A stretch of DNA of 13,537 nt from UBA4823 sp034436035 (GTDB taxonomy: Bacteria > Chloroflexota > Anaerolineae > Anaerolineales > UBA4823): contig DAOTVW010000085.1 of assembly GCA_034436035.1 (NCBI GenBank), positions 1-13,537 of the forward strand. Direction: 5' to 3'. Shown piece by piece: positions 1 to 5,983 of this stretch. The position numbers and the translations under genes were made by a program. Within the stretch, counting starts at the first letter, position 1. Every line of letters begins with the position of its first letter. The notes beneath the pieces are model-generated. The model did not search any database. It had not been told where the DNA came from and worked only from the letters and a program-made list of their open reading frames with translations.

Positions 1-167
1 AAGTAAAATATTACGACCTTTTTGAAACCGATTGCCCTAAAATGCCCGCAGAAGCACAATTACCGTTGGTCTTCGTCAATGGTGAGGTGACCATCAATGG
101 AGGGAAAATTTCTATCCCGCTTCTGCGCCGTAAAATAGAAGAAGTCCTTGTCAAAGCAGTGGTGTAA
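1..167 (+). CDS. C-terminal part of a small thioredoxin-like protein (5' end outside window)
   Basis: The reading frame is open from the window edge to TAA at 165-167, giving about 54 residues. It contains the stretch LPLVFVNGEVTINGGKIS followed by a short amphipathic helix (LRRKIEEVL). A proline before a beta hairpin (LPLVFVNGE), a glycine-rich turn and a closing helix match the C-terminal half of small thioredoxin-fold proteins. Such proteins often sit in arsenic or redox operons. The N-terminal redox motif would lie outside the window, so no catalytic role can be assigned. It lies 93 bases upstream of the ACR3 gene on the same strand with no obvious terminator between them, so the two are probably co-transcribed. 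An ArsD-like metallochaperone was considered, but no vicinal cysteine pair is visible in this part. The coding call is fairly sure; the family is an inference. Confidence 0.6.
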   Translation, partial: VKYYDLFETDCPKMPAEAQLPLVFVNGEVTINGGKISIPLLRRKIEEVLVKAVV

Positions 168-260
168 AGAACAAAGGAGACCTTTAGAATGAGCATAGAA
201 GAGGACTGAACCTATATCGCGACGTTAAGTCACACAATAAAAATATTATGGAGGTCATAC

Positions 261-1355
261 ATGTCTGAAGCAATTAGCACAAAAGCCGCGGCGCAAAGCC
301 TAAGCAAACAACTTTCTTTTCTCGACCGCTATTTGACGCTATGGATATTCCTAGCGATGGCGGTAGGGGTGGGGATCGGTTTTCTATTCCCGACAGCAGT
401 TACCAATTTCAACAAAGCAGTATCTATCGGAACAACCAATATTCCCATTGCAATCGGATTGATTTTAATGATGTATCCACCGTTCACAAAGGTCAAATAT
501 GAGGAATTAGGTGATGTATTTCGGAATAAGAAAGTTCTCACATTATCCCTCATTCAAAATTGGGTGATCGGTCCAATTCTCATGTTTATTCTGGCGATTT
601 TATTTTTACGTGGTTACCCAGAATACGCGGCTGGCTTAATCATGATTGGTTTGGCGCGTTGTATTGCAATGGTGATCGTATGGAACGAGCTAGCTCATGG
701 GGATACAGAGTATGCAGCTGGCTTAGTAGCATTTAATAGTATCTTTCAAGTGTTATTTTATAGCGTCTATGCTTATATTTTTCTCACTGTTCTCCCAACC
801 TGGTTTGGTTTAAGTGGAGTAGTAGTAAACATCACGATGGGTCAAATTGCCGAAAGCGTCTTTATATACTTAGGCATCCCATTTTTAGCCGGATTCTTAA
901 CCCGCCTGTTTTTAGTGCGTGCTAAAGGTAAAGAGTGGTACTATAAAAACTTTATTCCTAAGGTTAGTCCTTTGACACTAATTGCTTTGCTCTTTACCAT
1001 TATCGTCATGTTCTCATTGAAAGGCAATTTGATCGTTCAGATACCGATGGATGTGGTTCGTATTGCCATTCCGCTTTTGTTTTATTTTGTGATCATGTTT
1101 CTGGTCTCTTTCTGGATGGGACATCGTTTAGGCGCTAACTATGCACAAACCACGACCTTATCTTTTACAGCAGCCAGTAATAATTTTGAACTGGCAATTG
1201 CAGTTGCGGTAGCTGTTTTTGGTATTAATAGTGGCGCTGCCTTTGCTGCGGTTATTGGTCCATTGGTAGAAGTACCGGTGATGATAGGGTTAGTCAATGT
1301 CGCTTTTTATTTTAGCAAGCGTTTATATGGGCTTTCACCAATTAAAGTTACATAA
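261..1355 (+). CDS. acr3: ACR3-family arsenite efflux permease
   Basis: This is a 364-residue polytopic membrane protein, the usual length for ACR3, with about ten hydrophobic segments starting near residue 24. Family hallmarks are visible. The fourth-segment motif [13 protein letters not shown] carries Cys134, which corresponds to the cysteine needed for arsenite transport. The motif [17 protein letters not shown] (about residues 301-317) carries the conserved Glu310 of the ninth segment. The family exports arsenite (and sometimes antimonite) from the cytoplasm using the proton gradient. The start is well supported: GGAGGTC at 250-256 lies five bases before ATG. The arsenate reductase that would supply arsenite is 2.2 kb downstream at 3531. 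No arsR-type repressor gene is visible in the window; it may lie upstream. The call is secure. Confidence 0.96.
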   Translation: MSEAISTKAAAQSLSKQLSFLDRYLTLWIFLAMAVGVGIGFLFPTAVTNFNKAVSIGTTNIPIAIGLILMMYPPFTKVKYEELGDVFRNKKVLTLSLIQNWVIGPILMFILAILFLRGYPEYAAGLIMIGLARCIAMVIVWNELAHGDTEYAAGLVAFNSIFQVLFYSVYAYIFLTVLPTWFGLSGVVVNITMGQIAESVFIYLGIPFLAGFLTRLFLVRAKGKEWYYKNFIPKVSPLTLIALLFTIIVMFSLKGNLIVQIPMDVVRIAIPLLFYFVIMFLVSFWMGHRLGANYAQTTTLSFTAASNNFELAIAVAVAVFGINSGAAFAAVIGPLVEVPVMIGLVNVAFYFSKRLYGLSPIKVT

Positions 1356-1416
1356 GGTTTGAACACATACAAAGAGAACAGCGCCTCTACTAAAAAAAAT
1401 TGAATTGAAATAAACG

Positions 1417-2331
1417 ATGTTTTCTCATGCTCTCTTTCCAACCGATTTTTCAGCTTACGCAGATGCGGTGTTAGCCTGTCTTCCGGATCTTAGGAAGGCA
1501 GGCTTGATAGAAGTCACCCTGCTCAGCGTTATCCGACCAACTGATGTGCCATTACCGGAAACCATCAATCGGGAGAGCTTAGAGTATTGGCGCTGGTATT
1601 CATCCGAAAAGTTGAATGTAGCGCAATGGGCTCTTGAGGGAAAGGGGTTGCGGGTTTTCTCACGAGTGGAATATGGCAACCCGGTGGAACAGATTCTGCG
1701 TGTTGCAGATGAAGAAATGGTTGACTTGATTGTATTAGGTGCTCAAGGAGCAACCGCAGCACAAGAGATACTGATCGGAAGCACAGCATTTGAAGTGACC
1801 CGGCGGGCGAAGGTCCCGGTATTGCTACAAAAATTTGAGGTAATTCGGGAAATGGGTTATGTCAAATGCCGCCAGCTCTGCGAAAATATATTTAAAAAAG
1901 TTTTACACCCTACGGATTTTTCTACTCATGCTGAAGCCGCTTTTCAATTGGTAAAACGATTGAAAGCAGCCGGCACAGAGGAGATTATTCTTTTGCATGT
2001 TCAGGATACAAGGGTGATGAAGAAACGCTCCGCAGAGCAGCTAGCTGATTTTGATCAGCATGACATCGAACGACTTGAAACACATGCAAAAACCTTAAAG
2101 ATGTTTGGTTTAGAAGCGAAATGGCTCTTACGTTATGGTATCCCTTATCAAGAAGCATTGAAAGTTGCAGATGAGCAGGATCCATGTCTGATCGTGCTTG
2201 GTTCACAAGGGCAAAGCGCGGTCAGGGAATTAATGAGCGGTAGCACATTTGAAAATTTAATTCGCCTCTGCCGCCAGCCGATTTTAATCGTTCACGGACA
2301 AAGGAGTAATGGGAATGAAAGAAACAATTGA
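1417..2331 (+). CDS. Tandem-domain universal stress protein (UspA family)
   Basis: This 304-residue soluble protein is made of two Usp domains, about residues 1-140 and 157-294. Each opens with the typical first strand and Asp loop (FPTDFS at residues 7-12, HPTDFST at 164-170). Each also carries the ATP-binding signature G-x2-G-x9-G-S/T: Gly108, Gly111, Gly121-Ser-Thr in the first and Gly262, Gly265, Gly275-Ser-Thr in the second. Both halves are therefore predicted to bind nucleotide, and the protein may act as an internal dimer. No clear ribosome binding site precedes the ATG, but it falls exactly at the expected Usp N-terminus. The gene follows acr3 by 61 bases and overlaps the next gene by 17 bases, suggesting one transcript. 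The specific stress role cannot be read from sequence. Confidence 0.93.
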   Translation: MFSHALFPTDFSAYADAVLACLPDLRKAGLIEVTLLSVIRPTDVPLPETINRESLEYWRWYSSEKLNVAQWALEGKGLRVFSRVEYGNPVEQILRVADEEMVDLIVLGAQGATAAQEILIGSTAFEVTRRAKVPVLLQKFEVIREMGYVKCRQLCENIFKKVLHPTDFSTHAEAAFQLVKRLKAAGTEEIILLHVQDTRVMKKRSAEQLADFDQHDIERLETHAKTLKMFGLEAKWLLRYGIPYQEALKVADEQDPCLIVLGSQGQSAVRELMSGSTFENLIRLCRQPILIVHGQRSNGNERNN

Positions 2332-2716
2332 GGATAACTTAGAAATTGCACCTATAGAAGTAGTTATGCAAGCTGCCCGAAATTTTGCTGCAGCATTGGC
2401 AGAATCACCGCAGTTTCGGGAATTTGAGCAAGCAGCCGATCGCCTAAATCACGATAACGATGCGCAAGAAAGAATAAAGGCTTTACAAGAGCAACAGCAA
2501 GCTTGGCAGGCCTTGATCATGCTTAATGCGTTGAACCCTGAACAAAAAGCCCATTTAGACAACTTACAAAACGCATTGATGAATCAAGCCACTGTGCAGG
2601 GGTATCTTCGCGCCCAAACTGAGCTAGCTGCACTTTGTCAATATATTGGAGATCAGCTTTCCGAAGCGATTGGATTAAATTATTCCTCTGCTTGCGGTGT
2701 GAGTTGTTGTGGATAG
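2315..2716 (+). CDS. YlbF/YmcA-family protein with cysteine-rich tail
   Basis: This 133-residue, mostly helical, glutamine-rich protein has the layout of the YlbF/YmcA (com_ylbF, DUF964) family: an N-terminal helix, ESPQFREFEQA, then long amphipathic helices. The ATG at 2315 is preferred over one at 2309. The ribosome binding site AAGGAG (2301-2306) is eight bases from the former and only two from the latter. It overlaps the end of the usp gene by 17 bases. The C-terminus ends in SSACGVSCCG, giving Cys127, Cys131 and Cys132, with Cys108 further inside. In Bacillus, YlbF and YmcA form a complex with YaaT that carries iron-sulfur clusters and influences RNA processing and development. Whether this homologue shares that role is unknown. 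The family call is good; the function is open. Confidence 0.8.
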   Translation: MKETIEDNLEIAPIEVVMQAARNFAAALAESPQFREFEQAADRLNHDNDAQERIKALQEQQQAWQALIMLNALNPEQKAHLDNLQNALMNQATVQGYLRAQTELAALCQYIGDQLSEAIGLNYSSACGVSCCG

Positions 2717-2725
2717 GAGAATACC

Positions 2726-3100
2726 ATGCAAACTATCTTGACATCCAATTTGAATGAAGCTACTCAATCATTGATTGAAAATATCCTTGCATCTGAACCG
2801 TTTCTCCGCTATCATCGTGCCCAGATTCAATTAAACACAACCCCTGAAGCGATGGATTTATTACGGCGTCTTTCCCAACTTCAGGCAGAGATTCGTAAAA
2901 AACAATCCAACGGCGGAGTGACCCAGGAAGATATTCAACTGCTTCGTCAGGTACAGCTTGAAGTGCAACGCAACGGCATCATTATGGATTATGCACGAGC
3001 GCAAGAAGAGGCAGTAAATTTCTTACGGTTCGTCAATAATGAAATTAGTCAATTATTGGGAGTAAACTTTGCGACCCTTACCAATCATGCAACCTGTTAA
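2726..3100 (+). CDS. YlbF/YmcA-family protein, second copy
   Basis: This 124-residue helical protein starts nine bases after the previous gene. TAGGAG at 2714-2719 lies six bases before ATG. The pattern ASEPFLRYHRAQIQLNTTPEA, then RRLSQLQAEIRKKQ, then a long helix ending in EISQLLGVNF, matches the YlbF family. It parallels the preceding gene (SPQFREFEQAADRLNHDNDA and then a similar terminal helix ending in GLNY). The two are therefore paralogous and probably form a heteromer, as YlbF and YmcA do in Bacillus. Its only cysteine is the very last residue, Cys124, in contrast to the richer tail of its neighbour. It is followed 15 bases later by an FmdB-type zinc ribbon. The substrate or partner cannot be deduced from sequence. 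Confidence 0.8.
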   Translation: MQTILTSNLNEATQSLIENILASEPFLRYHRAQIQLNTTPEAMDLLRRLSQLQAEIRKKQSNGGVTQEDIQLLRQVQLEVQRNGIIMDYARAQEEAVNFLRFVNNEISQLLGVNFATLTNHATC

Positions 3101-3115
3101 AAGGAGTTGACCCCT

Positions 3116-3340
3116 ATGCCGATTTATGAATATCAATGCCGAAATTGTCAAACCATATTTGAGGTGCGGGCAACTTTCAAAGAAAAAGAATTGGGTTTAA
3201 ATCCAGAGTGTCCTCAATGCCACAGCCAGGATACACGCCAGCGGCTTAGCAGTGGTTTATTCTTGCGTGTGGGCGGTGAAACAAGTCCATTGGGGCTCTC
3301 TGCTTGTGGGCCGAATACCCGCTCCGGTTGTTGTGGTTAA
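3116..3340 (+). CDS. FmdB-type zinc ribbon protein
   Basis: This 74-residue protein begins MPIYEYQCRNC, the signature start of FmdB/CxxC_CxxC_SSSS regulatory-protein zinc ribbons. The four zinc ligands are Cys8, Cys11, Cys32 and Cys35. The ATG at 3116 lies nine bases after AAGGAG (3101-3106) and fits the conserved N-terminus; an in-frame TTG at 3107 is not needed. The C-terminal tail adds Cys64, Cys72 and Cys73 (SACGPNTRSGCCG), strikingly like the tail of the YlbF-like protein two genes upstream. FmdB was first named in a formamidase operon as a putative regulator, and the family's biochemical role is poorly known. It is the last gene of the acr3-usp-ylbF cluster. No clear terminator hairpin was seen after it. 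Confidence 0.85.
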   Translation: MPIYEYQCRNCQTIFEVRATFKEKELGLNPECPQCHSQDTRQRLSSGLFLRVGGETSPLGLSACGPNTRSGCCG

Positions 3341-3530
3341 TTTTTCTTAGTGGTATCGGGACAAAATAACGCTATGTGGTTTACGTCGCTTAACCAAGAG
3401 AGGCAATTGGAATGGCTGTTGAAAATGCATGAATAAATAGGATATTGATAATGCATATTGTCTATTTTGGAGTAAAATAAATTCATTGGATTTGGCATAA
3501 ATACATCATTGCTATGGAGATATCACACTC

Positions 3531-3935
3531 ATGAAACACAAAGTCCTTTTCCTTTGCTCCGGTAATTCTTGTCGTTCTCAAATGGCAGAAGCGATTGTGA
3601 ACGCACGTTTAGGCGAAAAGTGGGAGGCGGTCAGTGCTGGCACTAAGCCGGCTGGCTATGTCCATCCTTTAGCGTTGCAGGCGCTGGAGGAAATCGGTAT
3701 TCACCATCAAGGACGTTCTAAATTCGTGGATGAATTCCAGGGGCAGGATTTCGATTTAGTCGTCACGGTCTGTGATGCGGCAGCCGAGGAATGCCCGCTC
3801 TGGTTAGGAAAAGGGAAGAAAGTGCATCACAGCTTTCCAGATCCAGCGAAAACCAATGATTTGAATGTCTTTCGTCAAGTGCGCGATGATATGTTGCAGA
3901 TTTTGCCTGGGATATTACAAGAAAATGAAAATTGA
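3531..3935 (+). CDS. arsC: Arsenate reductase, LMW phosphatase fold, thioredoxin-coupled type
   Basis: This 134-residue cytoplasmic enzyme reduces arsenate to arsenite. The phosphate-binding loop near the N-terminus reads CSGNSCRS, with nucleophile Cys9 and Arg15 (CX5R). The redox pair Cys81 and Cys88 lies in VTVCDAAAEECP, matching the second and third catalytic cysteines of the S. aureus pI258 ArsC type. Asp104 in FPDPA is the expected general acid. The length is typical. TGGAGA at about 3514-3519 is a likely ribosome binding site for the ATG. It stands 190 bases after the fmdB-like gene, so it may have its own promoter, though no convincing -35/-10 pair was found. It would feed arsenite to the ACR3 pump upstream. 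It overlaps the next gene by 11 bases. Confidence 0.94.
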   Translation: MKHKVLFLCSGNSCRSQMAEAIVNARLGEKWEAVSAGTKPAGYVHPLALQALEEIGIHHQGRSKFVDEFQGQDFDLVVTVCDAAAEECPLWLGKGKKVHHSFPDPAKTNDLNVFRQVRDDMLQILPGILQENEN

Positions 3936-4230
3936 ATTACTGTATTTTGATGGCTGCCCTTCATGGGAAAAGGCACTAGAAAACCTGAAAACGGCATTGC
4001 AGTTGGAAGGAAAAAACGCTGATATAGATTTGATTTGTGTCAGGGATAATGACCATGCATCTCAGTTGAAATTTCTCGGCTCGCCGTCTTTTCGGGTGGA
4101 TGGTGTCGATTGGTGGCCCGAAGAACGCACCCGTTATAATTTAAGTTGCCGTGTTTATGCTACCCCAGAGGGAATGCATGGTGCACCAACGGTGGAGATG
4201 TTTCGTCAACAGCTGCGCCAACGTGAATAG
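3925..4230 (+). CDS. Small thioredoxin-fold protein, arsC neighbour
   Basis: This 101-residue protein begins MKIELLYFDGCPSWEKAL, a beta strand followed by a single-cysteine CP motif (Cys11) at the start of the first helix, typical of thioredoxin-fold proteins. LGSPSFRVDG (residues 51-60) supplies the cis-proline loop (Pro54) and the hairpin. A second conserved cysteine, Cys75, lies in LSCRVY. The frame is open back to 3865, but the family N-terminus and the arsC overlap favour the ATG at 3925, which overlaps arsC by 11 bases. Relatives are annotated as thioredoxin family protein and sometimes, misleadingly, as alkylmercury lyase. The position suggests a redox or metalloid-handling partner of ArsC, but lacking a CXXC motif it is not an ordinary thioredoxin. 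The fold call is good; the role is inferred from context. Confidence 0.78.
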   Translation: MKIELLYFDGCPSWEKALENLKTALQLEGKNADIDLICVRDNDHASQLKFLGSPSFRVDGVDWWPEERTRYNLSCRVYATPEGMHGAPTVEMFRQQLRQRE

Positions 4231-4262
4231 GTTAAATGTAAAACAGATATCAGTATTTATTA

Positions 4263-4271
4263 TGGTATAAT
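4263..4271 (+). promoter_or_regulatory. Extended -10 promoter for the fluoride-responsive operon
   Basis: TGGTATAAT is a perfect -10 hexamer (TATAAT at 4266-4271) preceded by the TGn extension at 4263-4265. No good -35 hexamer is present at the usual distance (ACAGAT around 4243-4248), which fits an extended -10 promoter. Transcription would start near 4277-4279, directly at the first base pair of the riboswitch aptamer at 4280. That precise fit is the main support. Confidence 0.75.
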
Positions 4272-4279
4272 AATCATTT

Positions 4280-4326
4280 GGCGATGAGGCTCGCCATAAC
4301 TGTCTGAGTGACTGATAGCCTCTATT
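4280..4326 (+). promoter_or_regulatory. Fluoride riboswitch aptamer (crcB motif)
   Basis: The sequence follows the crcB-motif consensus closely. P1 is GGCGA (4280-4284) paired with TCGCC (4291-4295). The P1 loop GAGGC (4286-4290) forms the pseudoknot with GCCTC (4318-4322). A short second hairpin (GTC 4302-4304 with GAC 4310-4312) sits in the conserved AACTG...CTGAT context. The motif binds fluoride through magnesium ions. The 3' pseudoknot strand is also the 5' arm of the terminator that follows, so fluoride binding should prevent termination and switch expression on. The downstream operon contains crcB, the expected target. Start and end are set by the helix edges. This is a recognition by eye, but the match in sequence, pseudoknot and target gene is very strong. 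Confidence 0.93.
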
Positions 4327-4353
4327 GGAGGAATACTTCAATAGAGGCTTTTT
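4317..4353 (+). terminator. Intrinsic terminator, the expression platform of the fluoride riboswitch
   Basis: AGCCTCTATTG (4317-4327) and CAATAGAGGCT (4339-4349) form a perfect 11-bp stem with an 11-base loop, followed by a run of T (4349-4353). The 5' arm includes GCCTC, which the aptamer pseudoknot needs, so the terminator and the fluoride-bound aptamer are mutually exclusive. In the absence of fluoride, transcription should stop here, about 100 bases before the first gene. Confidence 0.92.
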
Positions 4354-4453
4354 GTTCTTAAAAAGAAATGGGATTGATGATGATTATGGATAATTTTTAC
4401 TGGTATTATGTTTCTATAACCAGGAATTTTCTTAAACCAGAAAAGGGCAAGGG

Positions 4454-5983
4454 ATGATGACTGACCCAAGTATTCTTTTTATAAAAGAAATCCCCAATAT
4501 CGATACTGCTGCCCAACCGCTTTATTTTCCCGATTTGAACCTTGATCAAATTGTGGACACGATCACTGCTCGGAAGAGTGATTACAACTTAAAACCGTTT
4601 TTCTTCACACCCCTGACAGATCCCGATACGATTGTTTATCGCCAAGATGTATTTCGAGATATCCATGACCTGAATTTGTTAGCGGGGCTCAAATCTTTTG
4701 CCGAGAACATGGTGCAGGTACGCCGATATTTGGGCTTAGTGGAAAAGTTGGATTTTCATTACCATAAAGAGGGCTGGATTTTAGAAGCAGCTCTGAAATA
4801 TTGCCAGGCTGTGATGGACTTGGAGAAGGAGCTTGCTCAGGTTAACCTTGCATCCGCCGGGTTATTGTCTGTGCGTGCTTTCCTCACAGATTATGTGCAT
4901 TCCGATGCATTTCAAGGCTTATATCAGGAAGCTTTGACAGTTCAGCAAAACCTGGCGGCAATTCGCTATTGCATCATTTTACAAAATGGCACGGTTCGGG
5001 TGCGCAATTATGAGGGAGAGATTGATTACAGTCAGGAGATCTTAAAAACTTTTGAGAAATTTAAACAGGGGGCTGTGAAAGATTATCGAGTGGAGTTGCG
5101 CGAGTCAAGCGGGATGAATCATATTGAGGCAAAGATATTAGAGTTTGTTGCCCGATTGAATCCCTCCGAATTTAAAGCGTTAGATCGTTTTTGCGAGCAA
5201 CATTCACCGTTTATTCATCCCGTCATTCAACGTTTCGACCGCGAGTTGCAATTTTATATTTCCTATTTGGATTATATTACCGATATTCAAAGGCGCGGTT
5301 ATCCCTTTTGTTATCCCACCTTAACCAGAAATAAAGAGGTGTATGCGAAAGATACGTTCGATCTCGCTTTAGCATACAATTTACTTTATCAGGAAAAACC
5401 TCTTATTTGTAATGATTTTTCTCTGCAAGGTCATGAGCGTATAATCGTGGTAACTGGGCCGAATCAAGGAGGGAAAACCACTTTTGCCCGTATGTTTGGG
5501 CAATTACACCACCTTGCTAACTTGGGTTGTCCGGTTCCCGGGAAAGATGCGCAATTATTCTTGTTTGATCAGATTTTCACTCATTTTGAGCGGGAAGAAA
5601 ATGTGCGCAATCTCCGGGGAAAATTGCAAGATGATTTATTGAGGATTCACACCATTTTTCAACAGGCGACTCCGCAGAGCATTTTTATATTGAACGAAAT
5701 ATTTTCCTCCACCACATTGAAAGACGCCGTATTTCTCAGCCAACAGATTCTCTCCCGCATATCGGAGCTAGATGCAATCTGTGTTTGGGTCACCTTTCTT
5801 GATGAGTTATCTACGTTCAACGAAAAAGTGGTGAGCATGGTGAGTACTGTGTCACCCGAAAACCCACTGGAACGCACCTTTAAAATTATCCGCAAACCAG
5901 CGGATGGTTTGGCTTATGCACTTTCTTTGGCTGAAAAACACCGCTTGATGTACGAACAAATTTTGGAGCGAATTCATCCATGA
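4454..5983 (+). CDS. MutS-like ATPase, first of a pair, fluoride-riboswitch controlled
   Basis: This 509-residue protein has a helical, lever-like N-terminal two thirds and a C-terminal MutS ATPase domain. Walker A is GPNQGGKT (335-342). A MutS-like signature segment is RGKLQDDLLRI (388-398). The Walker B position reads FILNEIFSSTT (411-421), where MutS normally has DE, so the usual aspartate is Asn414 followed by Glu415. The switch that is normally TH(x)xEL reads VTFLDEL (446-452), with no histidine. The mismatch-recognition domain of true MutS is absent. It is therefore a MutS-related ATPase, not a mismatch-repair MutS. ATG 4454 or the adjacent in-frame ATG 4457 could be the start; AGGG at 4444-4447 serves either. 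Its stop overlaps the next start (ATGA). The function is unknown, but the riboswitch ties it to fluoride. Confidence 0.9.
   Translation: MMTDPSILFIKEIPNIDTAAQPLYFPDLNLDQIVDTITARKSDYNLKPFFFTPLTDPDTIVYRQDVFRDIHDLNLLAGLKSFAENMVQVRRYLGLVEKLDFHYHKEGWILEAALKYCQAVMDLEKELAQVNLASAGLLSVRAFLTDYVHSDAFQGLYQEALTVQQNLAAIRYCIILQNGTVRVRNYEGEIDYSQEILKTFEKFKQGAVKDYRVELRESSGMNHIEAKILEFVARLNPSEFKALDRFCEQHSPFIHPVIQRFDRELQFYISYLDYITDIQRRGYPFCYPTLTRNKEVYAKDTFDLALAYNLLYQEKPLICNDFSLQGHERIIVVTGPNQGGKTTFARMFGQLHHLANLGCPVPGKDAQLFLFDQIFTHFEREENVRNLRGKLQDDLLRIHTIFQQATPQSIFILNEIFSSTTLKDAVFLSQQILSRISELDAICVWVTFLDELSTFNEKVVSMVSTVSPENPLERTFKIIRKPADGLAYALSLAEKHRLMYEQILERIHP

Noticed and set aside
3374..3436. 20-codon frame MWFTSLNQERQLEWLLKMHE between the fmdB-like gene and arsC
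   Set aside because: There is no ribosome binding site, no recognised family and it is too short to support.
3865..3924. Longer N-terminus for the thioredoxin-like protein after arsC
   Set aside because: The extension has no fold-like sequence, and the family start MKIELLYF is at 3925.
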